Made by a program: the position numbers and the translations under genes. A stretch of 64,000 bases of DNA, taken from the NCBI RefSeq assembly GCF_016786355.1, contig NZ_JADWYX010000022.1:37340-101339 (forward strand), given 5' to 3'. How positions within the stretch are numbered: position 1 is the first letter of the stretch; every line of letters begins with the position of its first letter. This document shows positions 16,789 to 24,961 of this stretch, piece by piece. Source of the DNA: Frankia sp. AgB1.9 (GTDB lineage: Bacteria; Actinomycetota; Actinomycetes; Frankiales; Frankiaceae). Under the pieces are notes generated by a model, which worked only from the letters and a program-made list of their open reading frames with translations, did not search any database and was not told where the DNA came from.

Positions 16789-17760
16789 ATGAGCCTCGCC
16801 GCTACCGGGGCGCTGCTCGGACTGGTGGCCGGCATCGGGCTGGTGATCGTCGCGATCCGGTCGCCACGTGCCCGCCGGATTCGGTACGCGGACCGGATCG
16901 AGCCGTACCTGCGGGACACTCCGGCGCCGTCCCGGCTGCTCGACGAGAGCGCGGCCCACGCGGCTCGCCGCTCGGCCCGGGTCGCGCCGACACCGCTGGC
17001 GGCCGTCGAGGCGCTCGCCCGGCCGTTTCTGGAGGACGCGGCCCGCCGCCTCGACCGGTTCCTGGGGGGGCGCGCCGGCCTGGTCCGGCGGCTGACCCAG
17101 GCCGGCGGGCGCACGTCGGTCGAGGAGTTCCGTACCCAGCAGGTGATCCTCGCCGTCGCCGGCGGGCTGGTCGGGGCGGTGTTGCTGGTGCCGCGAGCGG
17201 TCATCGGGGTCGGTCCGCCGCCGGTCGTCGGCGTCGCGCTGATCGTCGCGGGTGTCGCCGGTGGCGTGGTCGGCCGGGAATGGTGGCTGACCAGGGCGAT
17301 CCGGGCCCGCGAGGACCGGATGCTGATGGAGTTCCCGACGATCGCCGAGCTGCTCGCGCTCGCGGTCACGGCCGGGGAATCGCCGGTCGGCGCGCTGGAG
17401 CGGGTGGCCCGGCTGACCCACGGCGAGCTCGGGTACGAACTGCGGCTCGCGCTGGCCGACGCCCGCGCCGGCGCCACGCTGGTGCAGGCCCTGGAGGGGA
17501 TCGCGACGCGGACCACGCTCGGCTCGCTGGCCCGGTTCGTCGACGGGATGGCCGTCGCGATCGAGCGCGGCACGCCGCTGGCCGACGTGTTGCGCGCGCA
17601 GGCCGTCGACGTCCGGGAGGCCGGCCGGCGCCAGCTCCTGGAGTCCGGCGGCCGCAAGGAGATCGCGATGATGGTGCCCGTCGTCTTCCTGGTACTGCCG
17701 ACGACGGTGATCTTCGCCTTCTACCCGGCGCTGGTGAGCTTCACGTTCTTCGCGCAGTAA
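16789..17760 (+). CDS. tadC: TadC-like inner-membrane pilus assembly protein
   Basis: A 323-residue T2SSF-family partner of TadB. ATG at 16789 (MSLAATGALLGL) lies 7 nt after the tadB stop; the in-frame sequence before it (back to a TTG at 16741) overlaps tadB. It has an N-terminal membrane helix, a cytoplasmic linker (residues ~35-115), a helical pair near 130-175, the T2SSF core (MEFPTIAELLALAVTAGESP, RTTLGSLARFVDGMAVAIER, GTPLADVLRAQAVDVREAGR) and a C-terminal hydrophobic hairpin ending LPTTVIFAFYPALVSFTFF. The conserved order tadA-tadB-tadC supports the call. Confidence 0.9.
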   Translation: MSLAATGALLGLVAGIGLVIVAIRSPRARRIRYADRIEPYLRDTPAPSRLLDESAAHAARRSARVAPTPLAAVEALARPFLEDAARRLDRFLGGRAGLVRRLTQAGGRTSVEEFRTQQVILAVAGGLVGAVLLVPRAVIGVGPPPVVGVALIVAGVAGGVVGREWWLTRAIRAREDRMLMEFPTIAELLALAVTAGESPVGALERVARLTHGELGYELRLALADARAGATLVQALEGIATRTTLGSLARFVDGMAVAIERGTPLADVLRAQAVDVREAGRRQLLESGGRKEIAMMVPVVFLVLPTTVIFAFYPALVSFTFFAQ

Positions 17761-17948
17761 AGGCTCCCTGACCGCGCCGGTGCGCGGCGCGGTCGGGGTG
17801 AGCGGTGCCGAGGGGGCGCCGCCGCGGGTGGGGACCCGCGTGTTCGAGGGGGTCGAGGGGGCCAGGGGGTTCGGGATCGGCTGGCGGCCCTCGGTCGCGG
17901 GCGGCGCCGCCGTCCACGACCGGAGGTTCGCCGAACTGGGAGGACGAG

Positions 17949-18215
17949 ATGGCACGCATCACGACGGCACTGGTCGTCGGGTACCTCGCATGGTGGGACC
18001 GGCGGCAATCGTGGGACCGGCGGCATTCGTCCGGCCCGGGCTCGGCGCGTGGTCGCGGCGACCGCGGCGACGTGCCCGGCTGGGTGATGGTGACGGTGAT
18101 GACCGCCGCGCTGGTGGTCGCGATCGCCACGATCGCCACCCCGGCGCTGCAGAACATGTTCACGACCGCGATCAACAAGGTCACCGGCATCGGCGGCAGT
18201 GGTGGTGGCGGCTGA
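17949..18215 (+). CDS. Small Flp-like pilin candidate
   Basis: An 88-residue protein from ATG 17949, with GGGAGG upstream. The N-terminal ~45 residues are basic and polar; then RGDVPGWVMVTVMTAALVVA starts a single hydrophobic helix, followed by a short tail ending in Gly-rich GGSGGGG. Small proteins with an 'RGDVPGWV' junction between tadC and tadE are common in actinobacteria and are the best candidates for the major pilin. The leader is longer than a typical Flp leader and there is no canonical Glu+5 after a Gly, so processing cannot be predicted. Intergenic 17761-17948 is otherwise empty. Confidence 0.7.
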   Translation: MARITTALVVGYLAWWDRRQSWDRRHSSGPGSARGRGDRGDVPGWVMVTVMTAALVVAIATIATPALQNMFTTAINKVTGIGGSGGGG

Positions 18216-19026
18216 CCCGTCGGGGCGCGGCCGGTCATCGGTGCCGCACCTGGCACGGGCTACTCCGGCTCCGGCCTGTCGCGTCCATGATCGCGGTTTC
18301 GGCCCTCGGGTGGCTGTGACAGCGGCCGTCCAACGACCACGTGAGGGCGAAAGCGGCGATCAGGCGAACGGTCTCGTCTCGGCGAACCCGGGAACGGGTT
18401 GCGCGGACGTTCGAGCTCGCCGCCGGTCCGGGCCCGCGTTGGCGGGTCGGCCTGCCGTGCCGGGTCGGCGCCCGGTGGTGCGTCGGCCTGTGGTGCCGGG
18501 CCAGTCTGTGGTGGCCTTCGGACCCGCGGTGCCGGGTCGGCGTGTGGCGGCGGGTCGGCGCGCGGTGCCGGGACGGTCTGTGGTTCCGGGACGGTCTGTG
18601 GTGCCGGGACAGTATGTGGCGGCGTCCCGGCCTGAGGTGCCCGGTCGGCGGGTGGACGCGGGGTCGGCGATCGTCGAGTTCGTGCTGGTCAGCACCCTGC
18701 TGCTGTTCCTGTTTCTCGGGATCATCCAGCTCGGCCTCGTCCTGCACGTCCGCAACACCCTCGTCGCGAACGCGGCCGAGGGCGCCCGGCACGGCGCGAA
18801 CCTGAACGTCGACCCGGCCGACGGCGGGCCGTACGCGCAGCGGCTGATCGCCGAGTCGATCCCCGGCCGCGCCGATGCCACCTGCGTGGGCAGCCAGGTC
18901 GGCGGCCCGGATGACATCCCGCTGGTCCAGGTGACCTGCGAGGTCCGCGTCCCGCTCAGCCTGCTCCCGTTCGGCGGCGGCGTGACGATCCACGTGACCG
19001 GCCACGCCGTCAAGGAGACCCCGTGA
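18199..19026 (+). CDS. TadE-like minor pilin with long repeat-containing N-terminal extension (start uncertain)
   Basis: The certain part is the C-terminal ~125 residues: GSAIVEFVLVSTLLLFLFLG, the TadE prepilin-like hydrophobic segment with the Glu after GSAIV, then LGLVLHVRNTLVANAAEGAR and a small exported domain with two Cys. The open frame extends upstream to GTG 18199, inside the pilin gene. That extension includes palindrome C (18288-18362, in frame) and hexapeptide repeats of the 'VPGRSV' type encoded by 18-bp tandem repeats. Internal GTGs near 18565, 18601 and 18640 are possible true starts. TadE normally has a short leader, so either this is a highly extended precursor or the region is an untranslated spacer that stays open by chance. 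Confidence 0.75.
   Translation: MVVAADPSGRGRSSVPHLARATPAPACRVHDRGFGPRVAVTAAVQRPREGESGDQANGLVSANPGTGCADVRARRRSGPALAGRPAVPGRRPVVRRPVVPGQSVVAFGPAVPGRRVAAGRRAVPGRSVVPGRSVVPGQYVAASRPEVPGRRVDAGSAIVEFVLVSTLLLFLFLGIIQLGLVLHVRNTLVANAAEGARHGANLNVDPADGGPYAQRLIAESIPGRADATCVGSQVGGPDDIPLVQVTCEVRVPLSLLPFGGGVTIHVTGHAVKETP
18288..18362. repeat. 75-bp dispersed palindrome, copy C (inside tadE frame)
   Basis: TGATCG...CGATCA unit with arms TGATCGCGGTTTCGGCCCTC and the complement of TGATCGCCGCTTTCGCCCTC. It reads without a stop in the tadE frame, giving DRGFGPRVAVTAAVQRPREG and five more residues. Confidence 0.8.
18565..18618 (+). repeat. Three 18-bp tandem repeats in the tadE leader region
   Basis: Units GTGCCGGGACGGTCTGTG (18565), GTTCCGGGACGGTCTGTG (18583) and GTGCCGGGACAGTATGTG (18601) encode VPGRSV, VPGRSV and VPGQYV. 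More degenerate relatives extend over about 18440-18660. Confidence 0.85.
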
Positions 19027-19898
19027 CGACGCGATCCGAGGTGCCGGCACAGGCAAAGCAGCCGCGAGGCCCGCGGACGAGGGAGGTTCGCGAACGCGGC
19101 CGGCTGGAACGACTCCGGCCGGAACGAGACCAGCGGTTCGGAGGCGTGCGCGAACCAGCGCCTGGTCCGGCGAGGTCGGCCCGCTGGCTTGATCGCCGTT
19201 TTGGCCCTCACGTGGTCACAGATCCGCGTCGGTCACAGCCACGCGAGGGCCAAAACAGCGATCTTGGTGGTCTCGGGACGAGGCCAAACTTGCCCGATGC
19301 GGCTCGCCGGCCACGGTCCCGCCGGTCCAGTTCGTGCACACCCCCCGACCGCCGGCCACCTTCCCGCCAGCCTCGGGACTCTGGTCGGCGGGACTCTGGT
19401 CGGCGGGACCGTGGCCGGAGGGACGCTGGCCGGCGGCCGGACGGGGGCTCGGCGATGATCGAGTTCATCGGGCTGTCGGTGGTGCTGCTGATCCCGTTCG
19501 TCTATTTCTTTCTGGCGCTGTTCGACGTGCAGCGCTCGGCGTTCGCGGTGACGCAGGCGGCGCGTGAGGCCGGCCGCGCCTACGCGACGGCGGATGACGA
19601 GGAGGACGGCCTGACCCGGGCCCAGCTGGCCGCCCAGCTCGCTTTCCAGGACCAGGGCCTCCCGGGCGCTCCGCAGCTGCGGTTCGCGCCGCAGGGCACC
19701 AACTGCGGCGCGGGTGACCCCGGCGATGGCGCCGAGACCCTGGAACCCGGCGCCCAGTTCGTCGTCTGCGTCCGCACGACCATTCCGCTGCCCGGCGCCG
19801 GTATTCTTGGCAGCCATTTGGCGAATGTGACGGTGAATGGCCAGTTCGTCGTCGTCATCGATCAGTACCGAGCCGACCGGGCGGCTCCCGCAGCCTGA
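19023..19898 (+). CDS. TadF-like minor pilin with Arg-rich N-terminal extension
   Basis: A 291-residue frame whose GTG at 19023 overlaps the tadE stop (GTGA), the usual coupling in this operon. Residues 1-140 are Arg/Pro-rich and contain palindrome D in frame (DRRFGPHVVTDPRRSQPREG...) and four 15-bp repeats giving RDSGR-type units (19374-19433). The recognisable domain starts at GGSAMIEFIGLSVVLLIPFV (residue ~145), a TadE/F-type prepilin segment with the conserved Glu, followed by YFFLALFDVQRSAFAVTQAA and an exported domain with a Cys pair (NCGAGDP, VVCVRTTIPL). A shorter start near 19440 cannot be excluded. Probably a minor pilin or pseudopilin. Confidence 0.75.
   Translation: MTTRSEVPAQAKQPRGPRTREVRERGRLERLRPERDQRFGGVREPAPGPARSARWLDRRFGPHVVTDPRRSQPREGQNSDLGGLGTRPNLPDAARRPRSRRSSSCTPPDRRPPSRQPRDSGRRDSGRRDRGRRDAGRRPDGGSAMIEFIGLSVVLLIPFVYFFLALFDVQRSAFAVTQAAREAGRAYATADDEEDGLTRAQLAAQLAFQDQGLPGAPQLRFAPQGTNCGAGDPGDGAETLEPGAQFVVCVRTTIPLPGAGILGSHLANVTVNGQFVVVIDQYRADRAAPAA
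19190..19264. repeat. 75-bp dispersed palindrome, copy D (inside tadF frame)
   Basis: TGATCG...CGATCT unit, closely similar to copy H at 36701 in both arms and loop (GGTCACAGCCACGCGAGGGC shared). Read in the tadF frame it has no stop. Confidence 0.85.
19374..19433 (+). repeat. Four 15-bp tandem repeats in the tadF leader region
   Basis: CGGGACTCTGGTCGG occurs twice exactly (19374, 19389), followed by CGGGACCGTGGCCGG and AGGGACGCTGGCCGG. They encode repeated Arg-Asp-Xaa-Gly-Arg just before the GGSAMIEF prepilin motif. Confidence 0.85.
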
Positions 19899-20030
19899 TT
19901 GGAATCAGCGCGGCCAGGATTCTCGAAACGATGGCCGTTCCCGCGGATCTGCCGCGGATTTTTCCTGGTCGCCGTTTCTGTTCTGGTGGGCCCTGTCGGT
20001 TTATTGCGAGCCTCGAGTCTGCGCGAGTCC

Positions 20031-20110
20031 CACGTAATGGTGGCGAATCTCGCCCGTGCTCAAATGCCAGGTATGACCGGTGCCCGATCCAGCGGGCGCC
20101 AGCGATCAGC
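20031..20110 (+). repeat. Degenerate copy of the ~91-bp repeat family
   Basis: CACGTAATGGTGGCGAATCT...GGTATGACCGG...GATCCAG resembles the copies at 32256 and 34577 in order and spacing but is diverged. It lies in the 386-bp convergent gap 19899-20284, which otherwise holds no gene I can support. Confidence 0.5.
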
Positions 20111-20284
20111 TGGCGTCTACAGGCCTCCTGAAACCGGGCCAGCCGGCCCCGAACCGTAACTGCCGGTGATTGGCCAGCGGGATCCCGGTAGCGGTTGGGG
20201 CCTGGACCGTAAATGCCAGATGGTCAAGACGGCAAATAAAGGCCTGAAGGTGGTGGCGCGGCGGCCGGGCGACCGTGGGAAGCG

Positions 20285-21391
20285 CTAGGACCGGCCGAAA
20301 GGTGGGCGTCGTCTGACGTCGGGCAGCGACGGAAGGTAGGCGGCCACGCCCTTCGCGGTCGACTTGACCGAGTTCGCGGCGGCCGTGGCCCGGGCGGCGA
20401 CGGATGGCCCGGCACTCGGCTCGGCCGGGGCGAGGCCCAACTCGGCGTAGGCGGCCGCGGCGATGTCGGACAGGGCATGGCGCTCGCCGAGGGTCGCACC
20501 GACGATGCCGACCGCGGGGAGGCTGCTGAGCGCGCGGTGCCAGAGACGGCCCTCGGCGCGCTGCCCGGCCAGGCGGTGGATCGTCCACAGCTCGCGGGCC
20601 GCGCGCAGGATCGTCACCGGAATGCGCTGTGCGACCAGCTTCCAGGTCTCGGTCTCCTCGGGCGAGTCGGCCAGGTCGGGCTCGCTTCCCTGGCCGGGCA
20701 CCGCGTCCGCGAGGCCGAGGTCGGCTGGGCTCGCGAGGCCGATGTCGGCTGGGCTGGCTTCGGCCGCGCGAGCGTCGACCGCGCTGGCGACCGTCGGGCC
20801 CGCGTCGGCTGGCCCAGGGAGGCCCTGGCCGCCTTCGGCGTCGGCGGCCGACACGACCGGAGCGGCCGTCGTCATCGGAGTCGCCGTCGTCACCGGAGTC
20901 GCCGACGTCACGGGGGTGGCCGACGCGACGGGGGTGGCGAAGATATCGCGCTTGGCGGCCGGGTTCCGCTTGGCGAACGGGTCCGGCCACGCCTCGCCGG
21001 GCGGTGTCCCGGCCACCCCGGACGGTGCCGCCCCGGACGGTGCCCACCTGGACGGTGACCACCCGGGCGGCGGGTCGTCGCGCAGCACGAGGCGGGCGAC
21101 CAGGCGGACCTGTTCCTCCTCGTCGGTCACCCCGCACACCTGCGCGAGTGACAGCACCAGCAGGCCCTGCACGGTCCCGGCGAGCACCTCGCGGATCGGC
21201 TGCGCGAACCGGCCACCGACCCCGGGAAGCGCGGCCAGCGGGACCAGCTCGTTGCGCCAGTGCCGCACGAGGCGGTCGGCCTGGTCCCGCTGGTCGCCGT
21301 CCGGTCCCTCGGTGACGGTGACAGCCGTGGCCGCGACCGGCCGGGCCACCCGGACGAACCGCAGCAGCGTGTCGGCCTCCCGCTGGCGCAC
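20285..21391 (-). CDS. Hypothetical protein, paralogue 1 of a tandem pair
   Basis: A 368-residue protein from GTG 21391, with GGGGAGA upstream. It is collinear with its neighbour at 21522: N-terminal helices (READTLLRFVRVARPVAATA; LVRHWRNELVPLAALPGVGG; AGTVQGLLVLSLAQVCGVTD; VRLVARLVLRDD) and a C-terminal part (WKLVAQRIPVTILRAARELW; HRALSSLPAVGIVGATLGER; AAAAYAELGL) are conserved. Between them lies an Ala/Pro/Thr-rich insert of about 130 residues with repeated 'ATPV' units that the paralogue lacks. There is no signal peptide, membrane segment or catalytic motif. Function unknown. The position inside the tad region, between tadF and the tadG-like gene, hints at a link that cannot be proved here. 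Confidence 0.75.
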   Translation of the reverse strand: MRQREADTLLRFVRVARPVAATAVTVTEGPDGDQRDQADRLVRHWRNELVPLAALPGVGGRFAQPIREVLAGTVQGLLVLSLAQVCGVTDEEEQVRLVARLVLRDDPPPGWSPSRWAPSGAAPSGVAGTPPGEAWPDPFAKRNPAAKRDIFATPVASATPVTSATPVTTATPMTTAAPVVSAADAEGGQGLPGPADAGPTVASAVDARAAEASPADIGLASPADLGLADAVPGQGSEPDLADSPEETETWKLVAQRIPVTILRAARELWTIHRLAGQRAEGRLWHRALSSLPAVGIVGATLGERHALSDIAAAAYAELGLAPAEPSAGPSVAARATAAANSVKSTAKGVAAYLPSLPDVRRRPPFGRS

Positions 21392-21521
21392 CGGCTCTCC
21401 CCTCAGTTGCCCCCGGCCAGGAGCCTGAGCTCCGGCAATGGCGTCAAGGGAACGATAACCGGCTTTACGTAGCTTTCAGTGCGAGCTTGCACCCATCCGG
21501 TAGCGAGACGGCAATGTCGTG

Positions 21522-22331
21522 TCACCGCACGCCGTCAGGCCGCGGCGTGGGTCGCGGCACCGACCTGGCCAGCTGGTGGCCGCGCGGAACGGGCACGAGC
21601 GGCCGGGCATCGGCGAGAAGCGGCGGGAGGTACGTGGCGACTCCCCGGCCGGCGGTGCGGGCGGCGGTCGCGGCCCTGGCCGCGGTGGGCGTGGTCGTGT
21701 CCAGGCCGAACTCGGCGTAGGTGGCCGTGGCGACGCCGGCGAGCGCGCGGTACTCGCGCAGGAGGGTGAGGCCGAGGCCGACCGCGGGCAACTCGCCGAG
21801 GGCACGCGGCAGGGGCCGGCCCCCGGTCCGCTGGCCGCCGACCCGGTCGGTGGACCACAGCTCGCGCGCGGGGCTCAGCACCGAGGCCGGGACGCGCCCG
21901 GCGACCATGCTCCAGGCCTTGACCTCGCCGGGCGACGCGGCGGCGTCCAGCAGGTCCGGCCCGGCGTCGTCGTCCGTGTCCTGCGTCCGGGCCGCGTGCC
22001 AGCCGGCCGGCAGGTCGCGCCGCACCACCAGGCGAGCGACCAGCCGAACCAGCTCGGTCTCGTCTGTCACGTCGCGCAGGTCGGCCAGGGACAGCACCAA
22101 CAGGCCCTGCAGGGCGCCGCCGAGCGCCGCGCGGACCGGCCGGGCCGACCGGCCGCCGAGAGTGGGACTCGCGGCGAGCGCGACCAGCTCGTTGCGCCAG
22201 TGCCGCACCACGTGGTCGGCCTGGTCAGCCCGGTTGCCGCCGGCCGTCTCGGCGGCGGCGACAACCGTGGCGGCCACCGCCTGGCCCGCCTGGACGAAGC
22301 GCAGCAGCATTGCGGCTTCGCGCGGGAGCAC
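21522..22331 (-). CDS. Hypothetical protein, paralogue 2 of a tandem pair
   Basis: A 269-residue protein from GTG 22331, with AAGGGG upstream. It shares the same helical blocks as the 20285 protein (EAAMLLRFVQAGQAVAATVV; VVRHWRNELVALAASPTLGG; LQGLLVLSLADLRDVTDETE; LVARLVVRRDLPAGW; ELPAVGLGLTLLREYRALAG; ATYAEFGL), with a much shorter linker. The 130-bp gap and same direction suggest tandem duplication and co-transcription, this gene first. No known domain is recognised. The 475-bp gap 22332-22806 toward the tadG-like gene shows no feature I can name. Confidence 0.75.
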   Translation of the reverse strand: MLPREAAMLLRFVQAGQAVAATVVAAAETAGGNRADQADHVVRHWRNELVALAASPTLGGRSARPVRAALGGALQGLLVLSLADLRDVTDETELVRLVARLVVRRDLPAGWHAARTQDTDDDAGPDLLDAAASPGEVKAWSMVAGRVPASVLSPARELWSTDRVGGQRTGGRPLPRALGELPAVGLGLTLLREYRALAGVATATYAEFGLDTTTPTAARAATAARTAGRGVATYLPPLLADARPLVPVPRGHQLARSVPRPTPRPDGVR

Positions 22332-22806
22332 GGTGCCCCTTTCCGTACGCCGCCCCGAGAGCTGGGTCCGGCGCGGTTGTCGGGGCGGCGGCCGAGTACA
22401 CGTTCTCCGGAGTGTTCAGGCCCGGAATGTCCAGCTGGCTGCTGCCCGGTTGCTGGCGATCCTCCGCTGAGGTGCCACTAACGTGTCGATCAAACCATGT
22501 GCTGCGGGATACCCACGCTTACGTAACGGAAGATTTACCTCGGTCACAGGCTTGCCGCCGGGATGTCGGTCGTGGCGTCTCGAATGGCCTGCGGCCAGGC
22601 CGTCAGGGTGCGTGATCACGCCGTAAGGTTTCCGCTCCTTGCGCCTTTGGCGGCGTTCCGGCTGGGCTTCGGCTGGCATGGGTCGCTTGCCGGCGGCTGT
22701 GGAGGTTGAGCGTCAGAAACAATGTTCGGACCGTGGTCGCCGGCAGATATGGCGCACGTGGTGGGCGGCCCGTGCGGGTTCGAGCGCGGTGCGCGACAAT
22801 AGGCCG

Positions 22807-23295
22807 GTGATCCCGGTTTGGCGCGTTGTGCGCTCGGTGGTTCGGGGGCGCCGCGATGTCCCCGGGCCGCGGCCGGCGCGCGACGGCGGCACGATCCTGA
22901 TGCTGACGCTCGGCTTCCTGCTGGTCACGGCGATGCTCGCCGTCGTGGTGACCGACGTCTCCGCGGTCTTCCTGGCCCGCCGTTCGGTCGCCGCCGCGGC
23001 CGACGGCGCGGCGCTCGCGGCCGCGCAGCGGGTCGACGAGGAAGCCGTCTACACCGCGACCGGCCCGCTTGACGAGCTGCCGCTCGCCGACGTCATGACC
23101 ACCGTCGCGGACTACCAGGACAGCGCCGACCCGAGTGGCTCGACGCAGCTGTCCGCGACGCTGGTCGACGCGGACACGGTCGAGGTACAGGGCAGCCGGG
23201 TCGTCGACCTGCCGCTCATCGGCTTCCTGGGGGTCGGCCCGGTCACCGTCCACGCCACGGCGGACGCCCGGACGGTCGTGCGCGGCCAGCCCTGA
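22807..23295 (+). CDS. TadG-like / Rv3654c-type secreted pilus-associated protein
   Basis: A 162-residue protein from GTG 22807, with only a weak AGG upstream. After a basic N-terminus comes GGTILMLTLGFLLVTAMLAV, the hydrophobic segment of TadG/Rv3654c-type proteins, then DVSAVFLARRSVAAAADGAA, the conserved 'ADGAALAAAQ' helix. The remainder is a small exported domain (SATLVDADTVEVQGSRVVDL, GPVTVHATADARTVV). In other actinobacteria this gene follows tadE and tadF directly; here two minus-strand genes intervene. Confidence 0.8.
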   Translation: MIPVWRVVRSVVRGRRDVPGPRPARDGGTILMLTLGFLLVTAMLAVVVTDVSAVFLARRSVAAAADGAALAAAQRVDEEAVYTATGPLDELPLADVMTTVADYQDSADPSGSTQLSATLVDADTVEVQGSRVVDLPLIGFLGVGPVTVHATADARTVVRGQP

Positions 23296-23355
23296 GGCCG
23301 GCGCCCGAGGCGGGCCCGGCCACGCGGCCGGCTACCGGTCGGCCCGGCTACCGGA

Positions 23356-24351
23356 TCAGACCCAGCTGGCGGTGGCCGCGACCAGGTCGTCGAGGGCGTG
23401 GCCGGTCCGCTCCTCGGCCAGGTTCGAGACGTCCCGGACCAGCCGGGCCACCCACTCGGCCGGCCGGTCGGCGGCGAGCGCGACCGCGGCCGCCGCGTGC
23501 TCGGCCGCCTCGTAGTGGTCCGGCCGCTCACCGCTGATGGCGGCTCTTGCCTGCGCCATCCGCACTGAGACGATCATTCCGGTCTGCCCGCTGTCCTTGA
23601 TCAGGCTGTAGGCCTTCACCAGGTACGGCCGGGCCTCCTCCGGTGCGCCGACGGTGGTCAGCGCCTCGGCCGAGGCGAGCGCGAGGTCGGCGGGGGAGTA
23701 GGTCTCGATCGCGAAGCCGGGCCGGCCGTGGGCGTCCGCGTCCAGCGCCTCCATCGTGCGCCAGGCGCGGGCCACCGCGTCGCGCACACCGGCGGTGTCA
23801 CCCGTCGCCGCGTAGGCGCCGGCGACGACCTTGCCGGCGATCATCGCGCGCGACGGGCTGTGACCGGCGATCCGAGCGGCCGCGCCGGCGATCTGCAGGG
23901 AGACGGCCGGGCTGTACTGGCGGACCATCCGGGCGCGCAGCGCCAGCGCCCGGGCCGCGAGCGGGCCGTCGCCGGCCGCGCGGGCGAGGCTCGCGGCCCG
24001 GTCCGAGCGGGTCGCGGCGTCGGTGTGCAGACCGCGGTCGTAGTCGGTGCCCGCGGAGACGACCGTGACGGCGGCGTGCAGGCGCATCCAGTCGATCGCG
24101 TCCCGGCCGCGCAGCCGGCGCTGGCGCGGGATCGTGCGAGTGGTGTTCTCCAGCGGCCGCATCGAGCTCGCCGTGCTGGTCAGGTCGGAGGTCTCGTAAC
24201 CGCTGATCGCCGCGGCCAGCGCCGCCGAGCAGGCCTGATGCAGATCCGTCGTGCTGCGCAGGTTCTCGAGATTGGGGTGTTCGAGGCTCACCGCGACCGC
24301 CGAGGCCCCGAAGGTACGAAGCAGGAAACGCCTGTCGACGGCATCCGACAC
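23356..24351 (-). CDS. Helical-repeat (TPR-like) protein resembling regulator C-terminal regions
   Basis: A 331-residue protein from GTG 24351, with GGAGG 9 nt upstream. The N-terminus AVDRRFLLRTFGASAVAVSL looks like the linker found in actinomycete XRE/TPR regulators just after their helix-turn-helix. The rest is Ala-rich helical pairs compatible with tetratricopeptide repeats (GLHTDAATRSDRAASLARAA; ARALALRARMVRQYSPAVSL; EARPYLVKAYSLIKDSGQTG). No helix-turn-helix precedes it in frame. It could be a stand-alone peptide-sensing or scaffold protein, or a regulator that lost its DNA-binding domain. It converges on the tadG-like gene. Confidence 0.7.
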   Translation of the reverse strand: MSDAVDRRFLLRTFGASAVAVSLEHPNLENLRSTTDLHQACSAALAAAISGYETSDLTSTASSMRPLENTTRTIPRQRRLRGRDAIDWMRLHAAVTVVSAGTDYDRGLHTDAATRSDRAASLARAAGDGPLAARALALRARMVRQYSPAVSLQIAGAAARIAGHSPSRAMIAGKVVAGAYAATGDTAGVRDAVARAWRTMEALDADAHGRPGFAIETYSPADLALASAEALTTVGAPEEARPYLVKAYSLIKDSGQTGMIVSVRMAQARAAISGERPDHYEAAEHAAAAVALAADRPAEWVARLVRDVSNLAEERTGHALDDLVAATASWV

Positions 24352-24698
24352 GGCGGTGGCCTCCGTGTTCCGCTTTCGGCCGCGCCAGCCGACGGCCTGC
24401 TGGCCACGCGGGACGTCGCCGTTGCCGCGCCACCACTGGACGGGTCGGTACCGCTGCCGCCAGCCGACGGATCGAAGGCAGGGAACCCGGGTGCCAGGGC
24501 GGTCGAAGCGGTCGACGGACCGCGATGTGATCGCATCTAGAACTACCTCACGGCGTAGCGGGAACCTTCATTTGAAGATAGCGTTCAACACCGCCGGCTG
24601 ACGCCCGGGCTGCCGGGAATCCGTGTGGGCTGCGTCTCCGGGTGCGACTTTTCGCTGGTCGACGTCGTGGGACCTCGCTGCGGGGCCCCGTTCAGACT

Positions 24699-24727
24699 TT
24701 GTCGTCCGGTGGGGTAGTTCGTATTGT
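24699..24727 (+). promoter_or_regulatory. Putative promoter upstream of prfB
   Basis: TTGTCG (24699-24704), a 17-bp spacer and TATTGT (24722-24727), 235 bp before the prfB start. The hexamers are only moderately close to consensus. The gap 24352-24961 shows nothing else. Confidence 0.3.
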
Positions 24728-24961
24728 GTTACCTGTCGACCGGCGGTGCGCCGTTAATGTTTCCGAAATGTATCGCGATGCAATTGCATGTTAACAATGG
24801 GCGTCCTGGCCACTCCGGACACACAGGCATGGGTGCGCGCCGGGCCGCGCGACGTCGAGCCGGGCCTGGCGACCGGCGGGCGGGCCTCGCGGGCGGCAGC
24901 GGGGCCGGCTCGCGATCACGGTCGCGGCCAGGGAGCGCGCGATCTCGGTAAGGTGGACGCT

